DNA of 64,000 nt from Epiperipatus broadwayi (taxonomy: Eukaryota > Onychophora > Udeonychophora > Euonychophora > Peripatidae), in NCBI GenBank assembly GCA_028023455.1, contig JAQFVV010012394.1:19982353-20046352 (forward strand), read 5' to 3'. Shown here piece by piece: positions 1 through 13,742 of the stretch. The notes beneath the pieces were generated by a model that ran no database searches, had not been told where the DNA came from, and saw only the letters and a list, made by a program, of their open reading frames with translations. The first letter of the stretch is position 1; each line of letters opens with the position of its first letter. The translations under genes were made by a program, and so were the position numbers.

Positions 1-3000
1 TTTTTATTTTCTTTAATCATAAAACTTTATAATTATTGTTTCTTATTTCAAGCTTTAACTGAGAGTAATTTAATATGTGTGTTAAAATAAAGGTTAGCAA
101 TTTAAAATACAAGGTTGAATAAATATTTTATTTTGGGGTAAATCTAATAAATGCATGGATATCCAATGTGTTTATGCATTCCAGGATACAATAGTGTAAA
201 CATAGTTTTATGTACACCATCTTACCCAATAACATTTTACATTTCAGATAGCATTAATATAATAATGATATATTCAATTCAGATAAGTTTTACATATAAG
301 TTTATATTTTAAATATGACCTTTAATATCGTGAATGTGAAATGAAATGATGATGTTTTATTTAAGAATGACAAAGAGAAATATTTTAAAAAAAAATTTAT
401 GGCATAATATAAAAATCAATATCAAGAACAAATAACAACAATAATAAAAATTATATTACATTTAATAAATATTACTGTTTGTTCCCTAAATTAATTTAAA
501 CTCGGGATATATTTAGTGTTTTGATGTACCATGTTATGAAGACATTCACATTTATAGGAATATGTTTTACTACTATTTCACAAAGTAATTGTCAATTTAA
601 TTTTGAAAGATAACATTTATTATAATCATAAAAGATCAGTGCTTTATGAACATTCTTAATAGATTTATTTTTATTCACCAATCCATTTACAAACATTGGA
701 AAATTTTTCACTCGTCTAAAGTAAGCAAGTACAAATCATTTCTTAGCAGGCCTAGATGATAATTTACCACATTGGGCTTATTTATTTTTACCTCAAAGTC
801 CTTTTCTGAATTCAGTTGCAGACTTGAACATCAAAAGTGTGTTACTTTGCTAACATGGAATACTTAAATCATTAGGCTGCTTTGTTATTCACTAGATAAG
901 AGTGGAAAATTAATTTTAAAAAGTCTGATTGATATATAAAATATTCCTTAGAGATGTACTCATCTACATAAGGATAATTAACTCCACTTAATTTTGATGT
1001 TGAAACATTAAGAACTCATAAGTACTAATAATATTTAGCAATAATCGTTTAATATAAGTTTGTTAAATACGTACATTTGTACAATCTGATCCTAAAACAA
1101 CATTTAATCTCGTTCAATTTTAACACCAATCGTAATATTAAATAAAATATTACCTTTTATCTGAATACAGTAATATCTGAGAAAAGTTTTATTACATTAA
1201 TAAACACTATTATATGAATTAACTAAGAGAATAGAAAGCATATTAAAATAATCCATTTGGTTTATTGAACAATCCATTTTACTTTCATAAATATCTATTC
1301 TGGAATAGTATAAAAATATTAAATTTCATTTAATATGCTTATTAATCCAAGATAATCTATTCTTAAGATTACTAATAACTTTGTCATTTATTATGTTTAT
1401 TTATTTAAAGGATACATAATTTAGAAGTAGCTTTTACATATTTCATTATAACCATCATTCTTTGAATATTATTCACATATTTAGCATGAATAATCCTTAA
1501 TCCAATTACTTAAACATTGAATACACTTTTATAGTTTATTGTAAGTAGCAGTTTAGTTCACTTCAACACATTTTATCATTTTATTCATAAATTTAACATT
1601 CAGTATTTTGGATTAAATCCATTCATTTTCAGTATTTAATTCATTAGGTTAATAAATTTTAATGGAATCACTGATAAAATAAAAAATTTTTATCCAAAAA
1701 AGCATGATTAATCTATTGTGATCCTTCTCTTCTGGAATGATGATGAGGAGCCAGATGCCTAGCAAGACATCTGCCTAGTTTTATCTTTAGCCTCTATATT
1801 TTGGACTGGTTTGAGATCCTATGGGCGCTGAAAATTTTTCAGATTGTCTGATTTTCTTCAAACTTCACTTTTTATACCAGTGATCACATGATGAATGGAT
1901 GACAATATTCTCCATCATTCATTGAGTAGTTTATTCCATTATAAGCCAAATACAGGAAGAGGTTGTCATAGTTTCTGGCATTCCAAAAATTAAATTTAAG
2001 ATTTTTAAAACAAAGGTGGTAAAGAACATTCATTTCCGGGTTTTTAGACAAAATAATATTACAAATATTTTATCCAACATAAATAAATCATAAATCCCAA
2101 ATTTCTCAAATATTTGTTTTACACATTTTAATTTAATTTTTAATAAATAATTTATTGAATAAAGATTTTTTTAGCAACCAAATCAATATTTGCTAAATAA
2201 AATCTTAAACATCAGAATATGAAAGCTTCCAAGCACCCATGCTCACACATAACATATAAAATGTGATGACTTTATTTTACAAATAATTAAAATGTAATGT
2301 TTGATTTATAATCCCATTCTCTGTTTAGTTGTATGTATGTAGCCCTTCTTTCGATTTATATACTTGATAATTTTATTTTTTAATAAAAATAGCAGTGAAA
2401 GCATACATATTTTCTTCATACAAAGTTAATAGAAGTTTATTATGTAAAAAAATCAGCTTTGAAAGCTATTAAAAATGTTTTATAATGTCATAGTTCTTAT
2501 AAATGTTAATATGAGAAATTATTTTAACATGGTAATGCTTGTTTTATTTTTTACAACCAATGAAAGTGATAAATACATTTACTTAACTATAAAAATTAAA
2601 TTAATTAAAAGCAATAAATTTTTTATAGACTTTAGATTTAAAATAGCCAATTTATAGCGAGACTGTAATGTTACAAATATATATACCTGTTATATATGAA
2701 TTATTATTATTTATTATAATTTATTTGAAAGAACATAATAAGCAATTTCATTAACTTTATTTCTTTTTCTTTCTATTTTAATTAACTATAAATGCTTTTT
2801 AATGAATTAGTTTTGAAATTAAATGAACCATATTTTTAAAAAATTTACCACCATATGATAAATTGTGCATTACTGAAAACTTGTTGAACTAATTTTGTGG
2901 CTTGAAATTTGACCTGCCAATACTGTTAGGCTGAAAAGGTATATCAAAAGTCAATCACAAAATAAACAAACAAACAACAGAATTTCTAAGTTAAATAAAA

Positions 3001-3540
3001 GTTCTTATTTAATAATAATAATAATAATAATAATTGCACAATTAAATTTTATGATATATTTTAATGTGCTACAAAGTAAAATTATGCATCATAAACTAAT
3101 AAAGTTACAAATGTTATACAGTCACAATAGTAGGGCATAAAAGATTAAAAAATAATATTGTACAGTTTCATGAGATAGTTACTAAACATAATCCTAAAAA
3201 TGGGATTATTTATATTCTCAAATTACTTGTTCTTGGATTATTAGTACAGGTGTTTTAGTAATAGAACTATCCCAGACTGATAGGACCGTTAGATGTTTAT
3301 GCAAATATGTTTGCATAACAATTAATTTACATATGGATCAGACATATCACTAATTTAAGATACTATTTCATAGCCTAAGACACACTTTAAATCAGGATTT
3401 TTTTTGGAATATTCATTGTGAATCATTTCAAATAAATAGAAAATTGTGGTGTAAAAAATAGTCTTTTTATGAGATTCCAAATACTTTTTTTGACTATTAG
3501 GTTGAAAAAAATCTTGGATTTCATCTTCCTAGACATTATT
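1..3540. other. AT-rich DNA, no gene recognised
   Basis: I see no conserved protein, RNA gene or clear repeat family here. Short reading frames, including a 60-codon one near 2475-2657, have low-complexity composition and no family resemblance. A less A/T-rich patch at about 1720-2040 could be an old repeat but matches nothing else in the window. Confidence 0.5.
3010..3034. repeat. (AAT)n microsatellite
   Basis: About eight perfect trinucleotide units, much shorter than the related array at 56 kb. Confidence 0.9.
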
Positions 3541-3559
3541 GGAATTTCTACAACAGATG

Positions 3560-3670
3560 CATGATCACCCATAATCATTGTGCTCATCCATTTCTAAGAG
3601 GAAATTTAGCAAGTGACTGGTCTATGTAGATGTGGATTAACACAGACCATGAAATATATTGGCTAATGAA
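3560..3670 (+). pseudogene. LINE C-terminal cysteine-motif remnant
   Basis: The frame beginning near 3619 reads GLCRCGLTQTMKYIG. This resembles the C-C-G...QT...H signature at the C-terminal end of many non-LTR retrotransposon polyproteins, with the usual His replaced by Tyr. Stops and frame changes surround it, so it would be a dead fragment. The match is short, so a chance resemblance is possible. Confidence 0.35.
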
Positions 3671-3699
3671 TGACAAATTTATGAACATGGGAAAGCAAT

Positions 3700-5980
3700 G
3701 AAAGGATTTGAAAAAATAGCATTATAATCCTGATTAACAACAACAAAAAAAACATCCACAGTATTCTACATTAAAAATTAAAAAAAAAAAAAGCCAACCG
3801 ATTTTTACTTATTTGAATGCTATTGGCTCTCTGATTCATCACGTGTTCATTTTATGCAATAAACAAATTTATCTTATTTTTCTTTGCTTTCTATCGTTTT
3901 TTTAAATTCACAAATCACAGACAATATCAGGATAAAAATCATGTCAATATTCCTTTTCACGATTATAAAATACATAAAATGTCTGTAGATCACACTTTAT
4001 AATGTTTGTTAGTAATAATGGAAAATTGTTTAAAAAAAAAAATCTGCTTGCACTAATGGAGAAGATAATTTTCAAGAAGAAAAAAAATCGGATCGTAAGA
4101 GTGACATTTATTAATTGTGAGGGAATTCTTAAAAGATAAACTGTCTAATAAGAAATAATGATAATAAGTGACACTTTTGTTAAAATAGATTAATAATAGA
4201 GAAATACTTGTGGCTTTTCAAAAATTTTGAAAACCTGATATTTTTTATCTACATTCTACTGATCCATAAAGCTTTTTTTTTTTAAAAAAAGTCTTCTCTG
4301 TACTCTGAGCATTTGAATACAAAAGAAAAAGTAAATTTAATATATACTGGTGTCTTTGTCTTATTGTCATCTGCAGAAGGCTTTTATAGCAATAGTATAT
4401 ACATATTCATAAAGACAAAGGAAAAAAAAACAACTTAAACATTAAAAGATTTTTGTATATCGTAGGATTTATATTTTAGTAGTAACAGTGTGTTCTTATC
4501 TATACATCCCCAAAGTTTTCTTTGGAAATGTTTTAAATACTTCGTGAAAGACATTGCTTTATTCTCATTATATTCCTGGAAAATTGTAGATTACCCCCCC
4601 CCCCCTATATTATAGTTTTTGGCAGATTCTTTTACCTTTATATTGGAAGACATTAAACTTATCATTTTACATATCTTAGATCAGGATGGACAGTGTTTGA
4701 AAAAAAGACTTGCTACCAAATTTTTTTTGTATGGCTGAATTGAAAAATTAGATCCTGTCAGCAACAAAAAATGTATTGTGATTCCACATGATAGTTGTAA
4801 GGGAGCAGAATGTTGGCAAAACAAGTTTTGATTACCACAGATATGGACAGAGTGGTGAAGAAATGAGGGAAACTGATGACTTCAAAATATTTTAACAAGA
4901 AGTGTTGAAGAATATAACTGAAGATGGGATTAAGTATTTGGATTCTCTCTGAATATCACTATATTAATTGTAAATCTATTTTGAAGAAAAGTTCAGAAAT
5001 TCCTGCTGACATTAGTGTAATGTGTTGTTTGCTTTTATTTATTTGGGTTGCTCTTTTGTGACTGTCCAGTGCCAGAGTCTTCTAGGTACATATAATGAAA
5101 AATGTGAGTTTGAATCATAACTCTCTTAATAAAAACAATTTCATGGATGGAAGAAACAGTAATTTAAATGATCTATTTAAAAAGTTAAGCAAATAAAAAA
5201 TTATAACAACAAATAAATAAGTGTAAGTAATAGTAATTGTGTACTATTGACATTAAACATAAAAGATTTCACTGTTCCATGTGAAGTCATACATTAGGTA
5301 GTTTTCCATTGTAGCATTAGCAGAAAAAGATTTAATCTTAATGCTTATGCATTTAACAAATAATTGCTTTACTGAACTGATCCAGTCATAAATAATGGAT
5401 CAACCCAAGATAATTTTTGGACAAACATAGATATTATTAATGAACTGGTATTTCTGTTCCCTAATCTGGTGATGGAGATTTCTCTTTGGATCATATAAAA
5501 ATGTATGTTGGTATTATTTACTTTGCTATGAAAAGCCTCTTTGAAACAGTTTGCATCATTTAAAGTTTTATAAAGCACTTGTTGGATACTTAAAATGTTA
5601 GCACACTGGGTAAAACATTTTTACCTTTTTGGGCTAAGTATGGTTAAAACTCTAGAAAGGAAATCAATGCCATGGGCCTGTGAATTTGGAAAAGGCTGTA
5701 TGGAAATCATTTAACAATAAAAATAATTATCAAAGGCTTCATTACTCACTATAAGTCAAAGATCAAGACAGAAAATTGTTATATTTTAATAAGATATTGT
5801 GAGAAGAGATAGTTAATTAAAAAATGTTATTATTGATAAGGTTGAAGATGGAAAAAGTAGATACAGTATATCACTATTAAATAGATGGGTGGTATATTAG
5901 ATATCAACAAGATCATTATCATGCCATGAAGGTTGAAGAAAAATAAGAGTTTATCATAAAGCCATCTAAAATATATATAA
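3700..5980. other. AT-rich DNA, no gene recognised
   Basis: It holds a 12-base C run at 4594-4605 and several A or T homopolymers. A moderately complex patch at 4690-5110 has no open frame of note. A patch at about 5590-5700 has a SINE-like look, but no second copy was found. Confidence 0.45.
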
Positions 5981-5984
5981 ACTT

Positions 5985-6140
5985 GATGGATTATAAGATC
6001 AATAAGATTGTTGCTGATTGATTCTCATTCTTTGCCAATACTTCAAATGTTGATATAGTTTTTGAAGTCCAAGCCAAATTAGAAATTATCTACAAATGGT
6101 TAAGAATGAGAAGAAGATGGAACATTTGTAACATTTACCA
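5985..6140 (+). pseudogene. LINE reverse-transcriptase fragment
   Basis: In one frame the segment reads KIVAD, a stop, then FSFFANTSNVDI, followed by EVQAKLEIIYKWLRMR. This fits the catalytic box and downstream helix of LINE reverse transcriptases: an (F/Y)ADD core, a variable loop, then an LQxDLxxIYxW helix. The second catalytic Asp has become a stop codon, so the copy is inactive. Homology fades on both sides and no complete element is visible. I infer a jockey/CR1-like lineage from the helix pattern only. Confidence 0.55.
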
Positions 6141-6149
6141 CATTAATAA

Positions 6150-9100
6150 ATAGCAAATTTCTAATTAAAGTATTTTATAAGAACTAGTCATACAAACTCT
6201 AATTAAGAATGATTATATTTTTAAAGATATACAATATGAACTCAAATATATCATGTTAAATCTATTATTTGAGTTAGTTATTATGATTTAATGACATTAC
6301 TTCTGTCTAGTGGGTTAATGTAATACAACTGTAATTTGTATTATCATAAGGTCTCATGGTAAAATTATAGATAGTGCATCAGTATGTTATAACTATGACC
6401 CTGTGTATTAATCTCATTTAAGGCTCGGACTTTTGTGAGGTATTCAGTCCCTAGATAACTTATTTAGGTATCTATTGATCAGTAAATGGGTATAAATTTT
6501 TATTATCCAGCAGGCAAAATAAGGAAGAAAAACCATAACATTTCATTACCCAGGTATTAACAAACCTTGTGAATATTGTTTTTCTTTCACTATTTCTATA
6601 TAGAAGAATTTGTAGGTCTTTTCTTATCAAAGCTATTGCATATCAATATTTTCATTCATTCATTAGAGTCATCCATAAACAAGTATAGACATGTAATTCC
6701 AGAAAAGAAAAAAAGCAAAGTGGGATGAAGAACAAAAGAGTTATTGAAAACAAAAAGAAAGAAATCGGAATTACAATATGTGGGTGTCAGTGCTTAAAGG
6801 ATTTAAATGTTTTTTTAAACAACATCCCATTATCACAAGCAATGCAGAGTTGACCAATGGTTAATAAAAACTGGAACATATACTATATGTATTAACTGAA
6901 GATAGAAAAATAAAATGGTGAAAGAGAAAGGCATAAATGGCATTGTATGTAATGCATCTATTTCTCTTATTCCAGTTTTGCCATCTTATTTAATCACGAG
7001 TAATCAATATATACCAAATAGTTTTGCTTAATAAATGCCTATCCATATCCTGACACTAGTTAGTTTGGGGATATGGTTGGGGCAGCAACAGATAGAGATT
7101 TATTAAGCATGACCATTTGACAAATGGCTGATTTACTCACTTATATTAGGTAGCATTCCTATCTTAGCACTGACTTATTTCTATCTCCAGACTAGTTTCT
7201 ATCTTATTCAAATTCATCAGTGAAGAACTAGAAACTAGTTTAAGAACAGATTTAGAATAGCACCAGATAGGACTTGCTAATAACTGCCATTTGATATCTA
7301 TTAATTACTTAAACTTGCACAAGGTGACAGAACTGAATCAGAAGAAATAGATTAGTTATATAAAAATATTGTGTAATCTGAGGTTATGTGATATTTTGTT
7401 TTTAAATACATATTATATAACCAATATTAATTACATTCAACTTCTAACAATGCTAACTAATTCATTCATTCATTCTAGTAACAACAACCACCAAAAAGGT
7501 TTTTTAGACAATGGAGAGAATTTTTCATTTATATTGGAACTCAATCACTATTTTGTATACTTATTAACTCAGACTTCTCTGAAAATATATTAGAAAGCAA
7601 GATATTTGCAGAGATAAGAAAAATGAAGCCAATATTTAACTTTAAATCCTTTAGAATTTAACAGATTTGACCTTTATATGCAAATCTTTAATTAATTCTG
7701 TCTACGTAAATGAAAATCATCTGTTAGAAGAACTGAACAACATAAAATGCTAACAATCCCCAGCTTTCGAATCGATACTTCTATGTCTATATTCAGATGT
7801 CTATAACTCTAGCTCACTTTTCACCAAAAGAAGACTGTATAAATTAAAGAGAAACTGTTACTTGTTAAAAGGGACATTGTCAAATTTTATAAAATAATAC
7901 GGAAAGATGAGTGAAATAACTGATTTAAGAAGTAAGGCACAAATATTGAAAATATTTTCTAGATTTACAGAGGATGATCTGGCTCAGTAGTTAGAGGATT
8001 TATTTTTCTTCTTCTTTCACATCTTTTACCTCTCAACTTAAATGTTTCTATCTAGAGTTTCAAACCACTGCTTCATTTGGATCTGTTTGATAATAATTTA
8101 ACAACTTTCTAGCATTAATTTGATATTTCTATACATTATAATAAAGTACAAATATAAGTGAAGTAGGATTCATCACAAATCAGATAATGGAAGAATGATA
8201 TTTCTGAAATTGATGACATATCAAATTAAGTTTTAAGGTTATTTATTCAAATTACCAGAAATTTTAAATATTAATAATTCAAATTATGCTTCAATTTCAG
8301 ATTATACAAAAAAAAAGAACAATTTATATATGTATGTACAGGGTATTTATGTATGGACTAAGCAATATTTTAAAATGTAATACTAGGATTGAGATATTTT
8401 TTAAAGATGGCATTAGGTAAATCTGGATAAGGAAATTTGAAATGAATGAGGGACACAGTATTTGAGAACATGATTACAAAACAATGAAACATTATGATTT
8501 TTTTCTATTAAGTAAAATGTCAATTGTAATTGAATATTGAAACAACCAAATAAACATGGAGCATCGTTGAATTATATTTTGCCTAGTAGAAAACAAAAAC
8601 TGGAATGTATTTGATACATAGAACATTACTATCACAATGATTATTGCCTATTTTTAAAGGCAATACTTCATTGCTAAATCATTTATTCATTTATGATTGC
8701 AAAATCAAGGAATACCTTAGAATCTTTAATGTACTTTATGTTACTGACCACAAAGTTATACACCTTTAGGGGAGACTAAGGGGATACCCTAAATCTGTTA
8801 ATTTATCTGCCCTTTTATGAGCTATTGTCATAGTAGATGGGGACTTCTTATTCCAGAACTTCATCATCAGATCTATATTAACAAAATCAGAGTACACTGC
8901 ATGAAGGAATCATGGCACTTGAATAGAAAAGTCGATAAACTGCACCACACTCCTTACACATGCAATGGGGGAATAAAGTTTATTTAAGAATTTAGTAGCA
9001 ATAACATCCCTAATTTCCAAAATTTAAGATAAACAGCTTATATATAAACATTAAATATAGATATACAGTAAAGAGAAATTTACTTGTATTATTCATTTAA

Positions 9101-9280
9101 GTAAATTATTTAAACCACAAATATTTAGATTGTTTTTAATTTATATATTAAAAAATCAGTATTTATTGGTGCACATTCTTTAAATCAATTCTTAAAATAT
9201 GTTAAAACTGATTTGAAAACCCAATAAAGGGAATGACAGGAAATTGTCACTTTTTAATGTGGTTGAGCAAAGATATCACT
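6150..9280. other. AT-rich DNA, mostly unassigned
   Basis: Apart from a small foldback at 7150-7275 I recognise nothing. The 74-codon frame at 7369-7593 is low-complexity with no family match. A somewhat less A/T-rich patch at 8700-8960 has no second copy in the window. Confidence 0.45.
7150..7275. repeat. Foldback family C, short copy
   Basis: The two halves are inverted copies of the CCAGACTAGTTTCT module and its neighbour CCTATCT(A/G)GTGC, which occur in the larger family C elements at 19.8, 30.5, 45.8, 56.5 and 60.5 kb. Only the inner part of the family is present. Confidence 0.5.
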
Positions 9281-9282
9281 TG

Positions 9283-10250
9283 CGATGTGATGTAATATGG
9301 CTTTTTTATCAGAAATTTTCCCGCCAATAACTTCAAAAGAAAGAAAATCTATTGGCTATCATATTTTCCTATTATCATCCAGATTATTTATGTTTTATCC
9401 CATTTTATAATTTCATCTTCATTCATCCAATAGTTTTACATCCAATCCTAGCATAAAAACTGAAAATATACTCTCTGTATATCCATGTAGAACAGATTTA
9501 TTTTCCCATAACTTCTACTATTTGTAACTTTTCTGCTTATGTTTCATTCTATTAATAAATTCTTAATATACCCCATTATTTCTTTCATGCATATAATCTT
9601 TTGCTGTTCAAGATCCCAATTGAACTTTAAAAGGTAAATTATTTATTTTACTAACAACTTTGTTTCAAGCTTCCCTCATGTACTTCATACATTGTGTATA
9701 ATAAAATAGCTCACATTTTATTTATAAGATTTTATTACAAAAGAACTTTGCATGGTTTTGATGTTTTTAAATCCATATCAACTTTACAAATGTGCTCCAA
9801 GTTAGAAAAATGATTACTGCCTTTTAATAAAAATTTAATGTTTATCTTTGTTTATTCATGTATTTTTTGAATACATATAATTGAAAATGTATATTAGATA
9901 CAGCATACATCACACTTCACTTCTGTCCCAATTATTACTTCTATAACAATCAATAATCTCCATAACACATTCATTTCATCTTTTATACATATAAAGTAAT
10001 ATAAAATCCTAATCTGTCAAACATCTTCAATTTGCTTTTTGTACCCATGCTTCACTTATTATTCACATATCTGGATTCAAAACTTATCTTTCTACTTCCC
10101 AAGTATAATTAGATTTATTTACCACATTCATATTTATGTTCTCCAACATTTTCTGCACTAATTTTAATTCCCACTTCTTTATCCACATTTCCACAAATCT
10201 CCAGGTCTTCTCTACTTTCTGAATCCAAGTAGTATTATGTTATCTGTTAA
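9283..10250 (-). pseudogene. Decayed LINE 3' end (same family as 12.7 kb)
   Basis: On the minus strand this is a diverged copy of the LINE fragment at 12660-13690. Shared blocks include the stretch at 9440-9560 against 12880-13000 and the block at 10010-10060 against 13390-13440. It ends at its 3' side in a CATCACATC-type tail at 9283-9300, preceded by an AAGCCAT remnant. No frame is longer than a few dozen codons, so it is non-functional. The 5' boundary is not defined. Confidence 0.55.
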
Positions 10251-10269
10251 TTACCCGATTTTGTGCTGA

Positions 10270-11700
10270 AAAGTTAATATACAATATATGAAAAAAAACC
10301 CATTTATATTATTCTCTAGATTTCAAAAATTCGGGTTTATTCTGAATAAGAGCGAAATATTTACATCATTTTCTTCTCCATCTATGATTTCATCATATTT
10401 GTTTATTATCTTAATTTTCTTCATAAATAGTTAAGATTTTACTTCATTAACGTTTAAAATAAATTAATATATATATGCTCTGCGCACAGATAATGAAGTT
10501 ATTAATTGTGAAATTATTAAAATTTACCGCCAAGCGCTTTCGGGACAGTTTATAGTCCCATATTCATGGCATTTGTATTCTATTAATAACTATAATATTA
10601 ATGCAAATTTATATACAGATGTTACATGGACCATTTTCGAGATAGGGAAAAGCAGGCCTCTCTTCTGTTGATTGCTGATGGGTCACTTACAATGTAGTAA
10701 GCTTCCCTAACTTTACATTTGATGTCGTTTGTTTCAGAGCAAATGACACTGGCTGTGGTATAAAGTAAATTTAAAAACGTCTGAGAAATATTTAATCATT
10801 TTAAGATGTCTCATAATAATTTAATTACCCAATTCTAACTTTTAGTTTACTAGAAGTTAAATTTTTGAAGTTTCGTTTGTGTACGGGTTAAAATTTTTTG
10901 AAGTTTTTTTTAAAAAAAAACAACAACAACATCCGAGGATTAAGTTGTGACAGCCATAATTAATAATTCAGAACGCAGCTTAAACTTCAAGCATTGGATT
11001 ATATTTATGTTTTTTAAAAAGAAAAAAAAATATTAAAACTTCAAAATATTGATTTTTATATTTTTTGATTTTATTCTAGTTTTTTTTTTTTCGTAATTTA
11101 AAAACATTTCTATTCTTTTTTTAAAGATCTATTTTGATGGATATTTGTAATGATTATTTCCAATGTTATCTTTCCCAAATCTTATTTTTTTTTTTTTTTA
11201 TTGCATTATATATATATATCATAATCATGATTTTCAAACTTGTCGATTTACTGCAGGTTGAAAATCTCTCTAAGTTTAATCTGATTTCTCCGATCCTTAA
11301 GCATGTTTTCTACATCATACCAGCAAACTTCCTTATTTCGACAATCTATCCCACATATGGCCTGGGGGGGGGGGGTAGAGTTCCTCAGGACCCAGTTTAA
11401 AACTTTTTAATATAGATCTGTAAGATATCTAATATTTTTTGTGTGATTTATGGAGATTATAACAGGGATTCAGAAAACCTTTGCAAGCACAATAAACTGC
11501 AGCTCTTATTTCATCCCATCCCATTTTTTATCCTCTGCTTCTTTCCTCTCTCTTTTCTTTCCAATCTGATATTCATATTAAATATTTATTAGACTCGATT
11601 TTCATTGGAATATTAAATGAAATTTGTAATGCAAATAATATAAAATATCCCACCCCCTTTTCCCAACACAAATTTATAAAATCTTTAATTTTGAAAAAAA
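10270..11700. other. AT-rich DNA with G run
   Basis: It contains a 12-base G run at 11364-11375 and many A/T homopolymers. At 10530-10550 there is an AAGCGCTTTCG patch, also seen in the foldback elements at 32.6 and 47.4 kb. The 88-codon frame at 11134-11400 is hydrophobic at its start, but its glycine run comes from the G homopolymer, so I do not call it a gene. Confidence 0.45.
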
Positions 11701-11706
11701 AAAAAT

Positions 11707-11801
11707 CTTTTTTTTTTTCATATGTCAAAGTGTTGACCGGGAAGCGAACCCGGACCAGCTGCTTGGAAGGCAGCTATGCTAACCGCTAGGCCACCAAAGC
11801 T
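11707..11801 (-). mobile_element. Short tRNA-derived SINE (family A)
   Basis: On the minus strand a tRNA-like cloverleaf is followed by GACATATG and an A tail. Box A (GGCCTAGCGGTTAGC) and box B (GGGTTCGCTTCCC) are visible. The anticodon arm GCTGC/GCAGC encloses the loop CTTCCAA, giving a TCC (Gly-like) anticodon. The acceptor stem is mutated here, so I call it a SINE and not a working tRNA gene. Six other copies occur in the window. Confidence 0.85.
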
Positions 11802-11989
11802 TTTTACATATGTTGCTAATCTGGTTTAGAATTATATAAATTTGTGTTATCATTTGATAGAGTCATATTAGAATATGATTAAATAATTCTAATGCATTTT
11901 AGTATATATTTTTGATTTTATTAATTTAATTAAAATATTGAATGGGCATGGGTTATGTTCATGTATTTATATCATAGAGCAATCTAAAG

Positions 11990-12290
11990 CAAGTATCAGT
12001 TTTGAAATTTTAATAATAATTAGTTTCAGTGCAGTTTGAAAGTTAAAAATGACTATTTATTAATCTACTTTCAAAACAAAATTTATTCGCCTGTTTAGTG
12101 GGGGTATTAAAACTTTGGTGAATTAAAAAATTTTTAATTTGTTTCAGCTATGTTTCAATCTTTGGTATCTATGTAATCATCTTAGACTGTAGAGAAAAGT
12201 AGGTATCAATCATTTTCACTAATAAAAGTTTGCCTTGATAACAGATTGAAGATTCTTGGTGTTGCTTAGGCGTCAGCAGCTTTCATGTAT
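11990..12290 (+). repeat. Dispersed repeat J, copy 1
   Basis: Resembles 32205-32450 over about 250 bp. Both carry a GTTTCA.T.CAGTTTG start, a GCCTGTTTA.TG block, a TATNTAATCAT block and a late GATT(G/C) block in the same order. I see no coding potential. The type is unknown. Confidence 0.5.
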
Positions 12291-12659
12291 TTAATTTTGT
12301 ATATAAAAGATTGGAAATAAATTTTCCGTTTTTCTTAAGTATATTTATTATGAATAAAAAAGAAATATAAAACTATTTTACTTAAAATATACAGCGTCAT
12401 TTTGTTTTGTTTTATATTAAAAAGTAAACAGAAACTTTATAGAAGCAGCCATTTTAATTGATTGATAATTTAGTTCAAATATCTTTACCTTTTCCTCTGA
12501 CTTGTAAACTATGTATTATTCTTTATAATTATTATTATTTTTAAAAAATCTTTAATATATATATACAGTATATTAAGAAAATCGTATGCATTGTAGTTAT
12601 TTTATTTTTCATACAATATTATTAAAATATTTCTTTATTTGTAAAATAATATTAAAGAT

Positions 12660-13690
12660 TTTATGCGATGCGATGCACCGTGCCTTCTCCTTTTTTGGAG
12701 TTAGGGATCTCTCAGAAACTATACCCAGAGAAACATATTAGCCACTTTACCTTCCCTGTCCATTCCCCAGTCTAAGTTTTTCCCATATTCTTCTCTATCC
12801 TTCATCCCATTTCTATAACATAATCTTTGTCAATTCAATGGCCTTTATATCTAAATCCCTCTTATCTTTTTCCCAACCCAGCATAAAAACCAAGAACCCA
12901 CTTTCTATATAATCACTTTGTTTATATTTATTTTTCCACAACTTCATTATTTGTAACCTTTCTGCTTGCAGGCATTTATATTCAATTAACAGATGCCTAT
13001 TATTTTCTATGACTAAAGCATCCACATTTTTCCATTTACGTGTATATTCCCTTGTTGTTAGCTATTATCATAAATTAACTTGCACCCAATATTTTGTATA
13101 CTTTTATATATATTTAAACTCTTTTTATTCTTTGTACTAGTTCTCCATCTTTCCAACATCCTATTCTCTATTAATGCATCTATTCTTCTACCCCATTCCT
13201 TGCCACTATAGCACACAACAATTCTCCCAACACAATCATCCCACCTTTTGTATAAGTATACTGACATAAATTGTTTGTCCAAATTTTCTGCATAATGTAT
13301 TACATTAGTCACTCATCTTGTTGCCTGCCCTTTACTCATAACCAAATTAAATATTATTTTGACTATTCTCTTATTATCCATAAATTGCAGTCTATCAAAC
13401 ATTTTCATTATGCTTTTTGCATCTCTCATATAAAACTATGACTATCCCATTTCTCCTTGAATTGCCTCCTTTGCCATCCACACATCTGTATCTAATGCAT
13501 GTCTTCCTACTTCTCTTTCTATTTTTTCTAAATAATCTAACATTCCTTTACTAACACATAACACATCATTACCATATGTTAACCCTGCTAATGCCACTCC
13601 GTTCCATACAATCATATTATTATATGAAAACACTGTTAATATCTTTATATTAAACAGTGACATCTGCCAGCAAATTATAGTAGACTAGAC
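12660..13690 (-). pseudogene. LINE 3' half with terminal tail
   Basis: Three minus-strand frames in relay (13442-13663, 13058-13312, 12813-13025) form one broken polyprotein C-terminus. The first includes VALAGLTYGNDVLCVSKGML, then a LEKIEREVGR helix and an EAIQGEMG end. This is the thumb region after the reverse-transcriptase palm in LINEs (YG.EV...L..LE.IQ). The later frames have the W-rich and YDNS motifs found further downstream in such proteins. The 3' end has a GAGAAGG core and a GCATCGCATCGCAT tail at 12660-12700. Frameshifts and stops make it dead. The clade is unresolved. Confidence 0.75.
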
Positions 13691-13742
13691 AGATAAAATA
13701 ATCATATTATAATACAAGTTTAAAACAATACTTAATGTACAA

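Noticed and set aside
11707-11801. Functional tRNA-Gly(TCC) gene
   Set aside because: The acceptor stem is mismatched, an A tail follows, and several similar copies carry target duplications, so it is a SINE.
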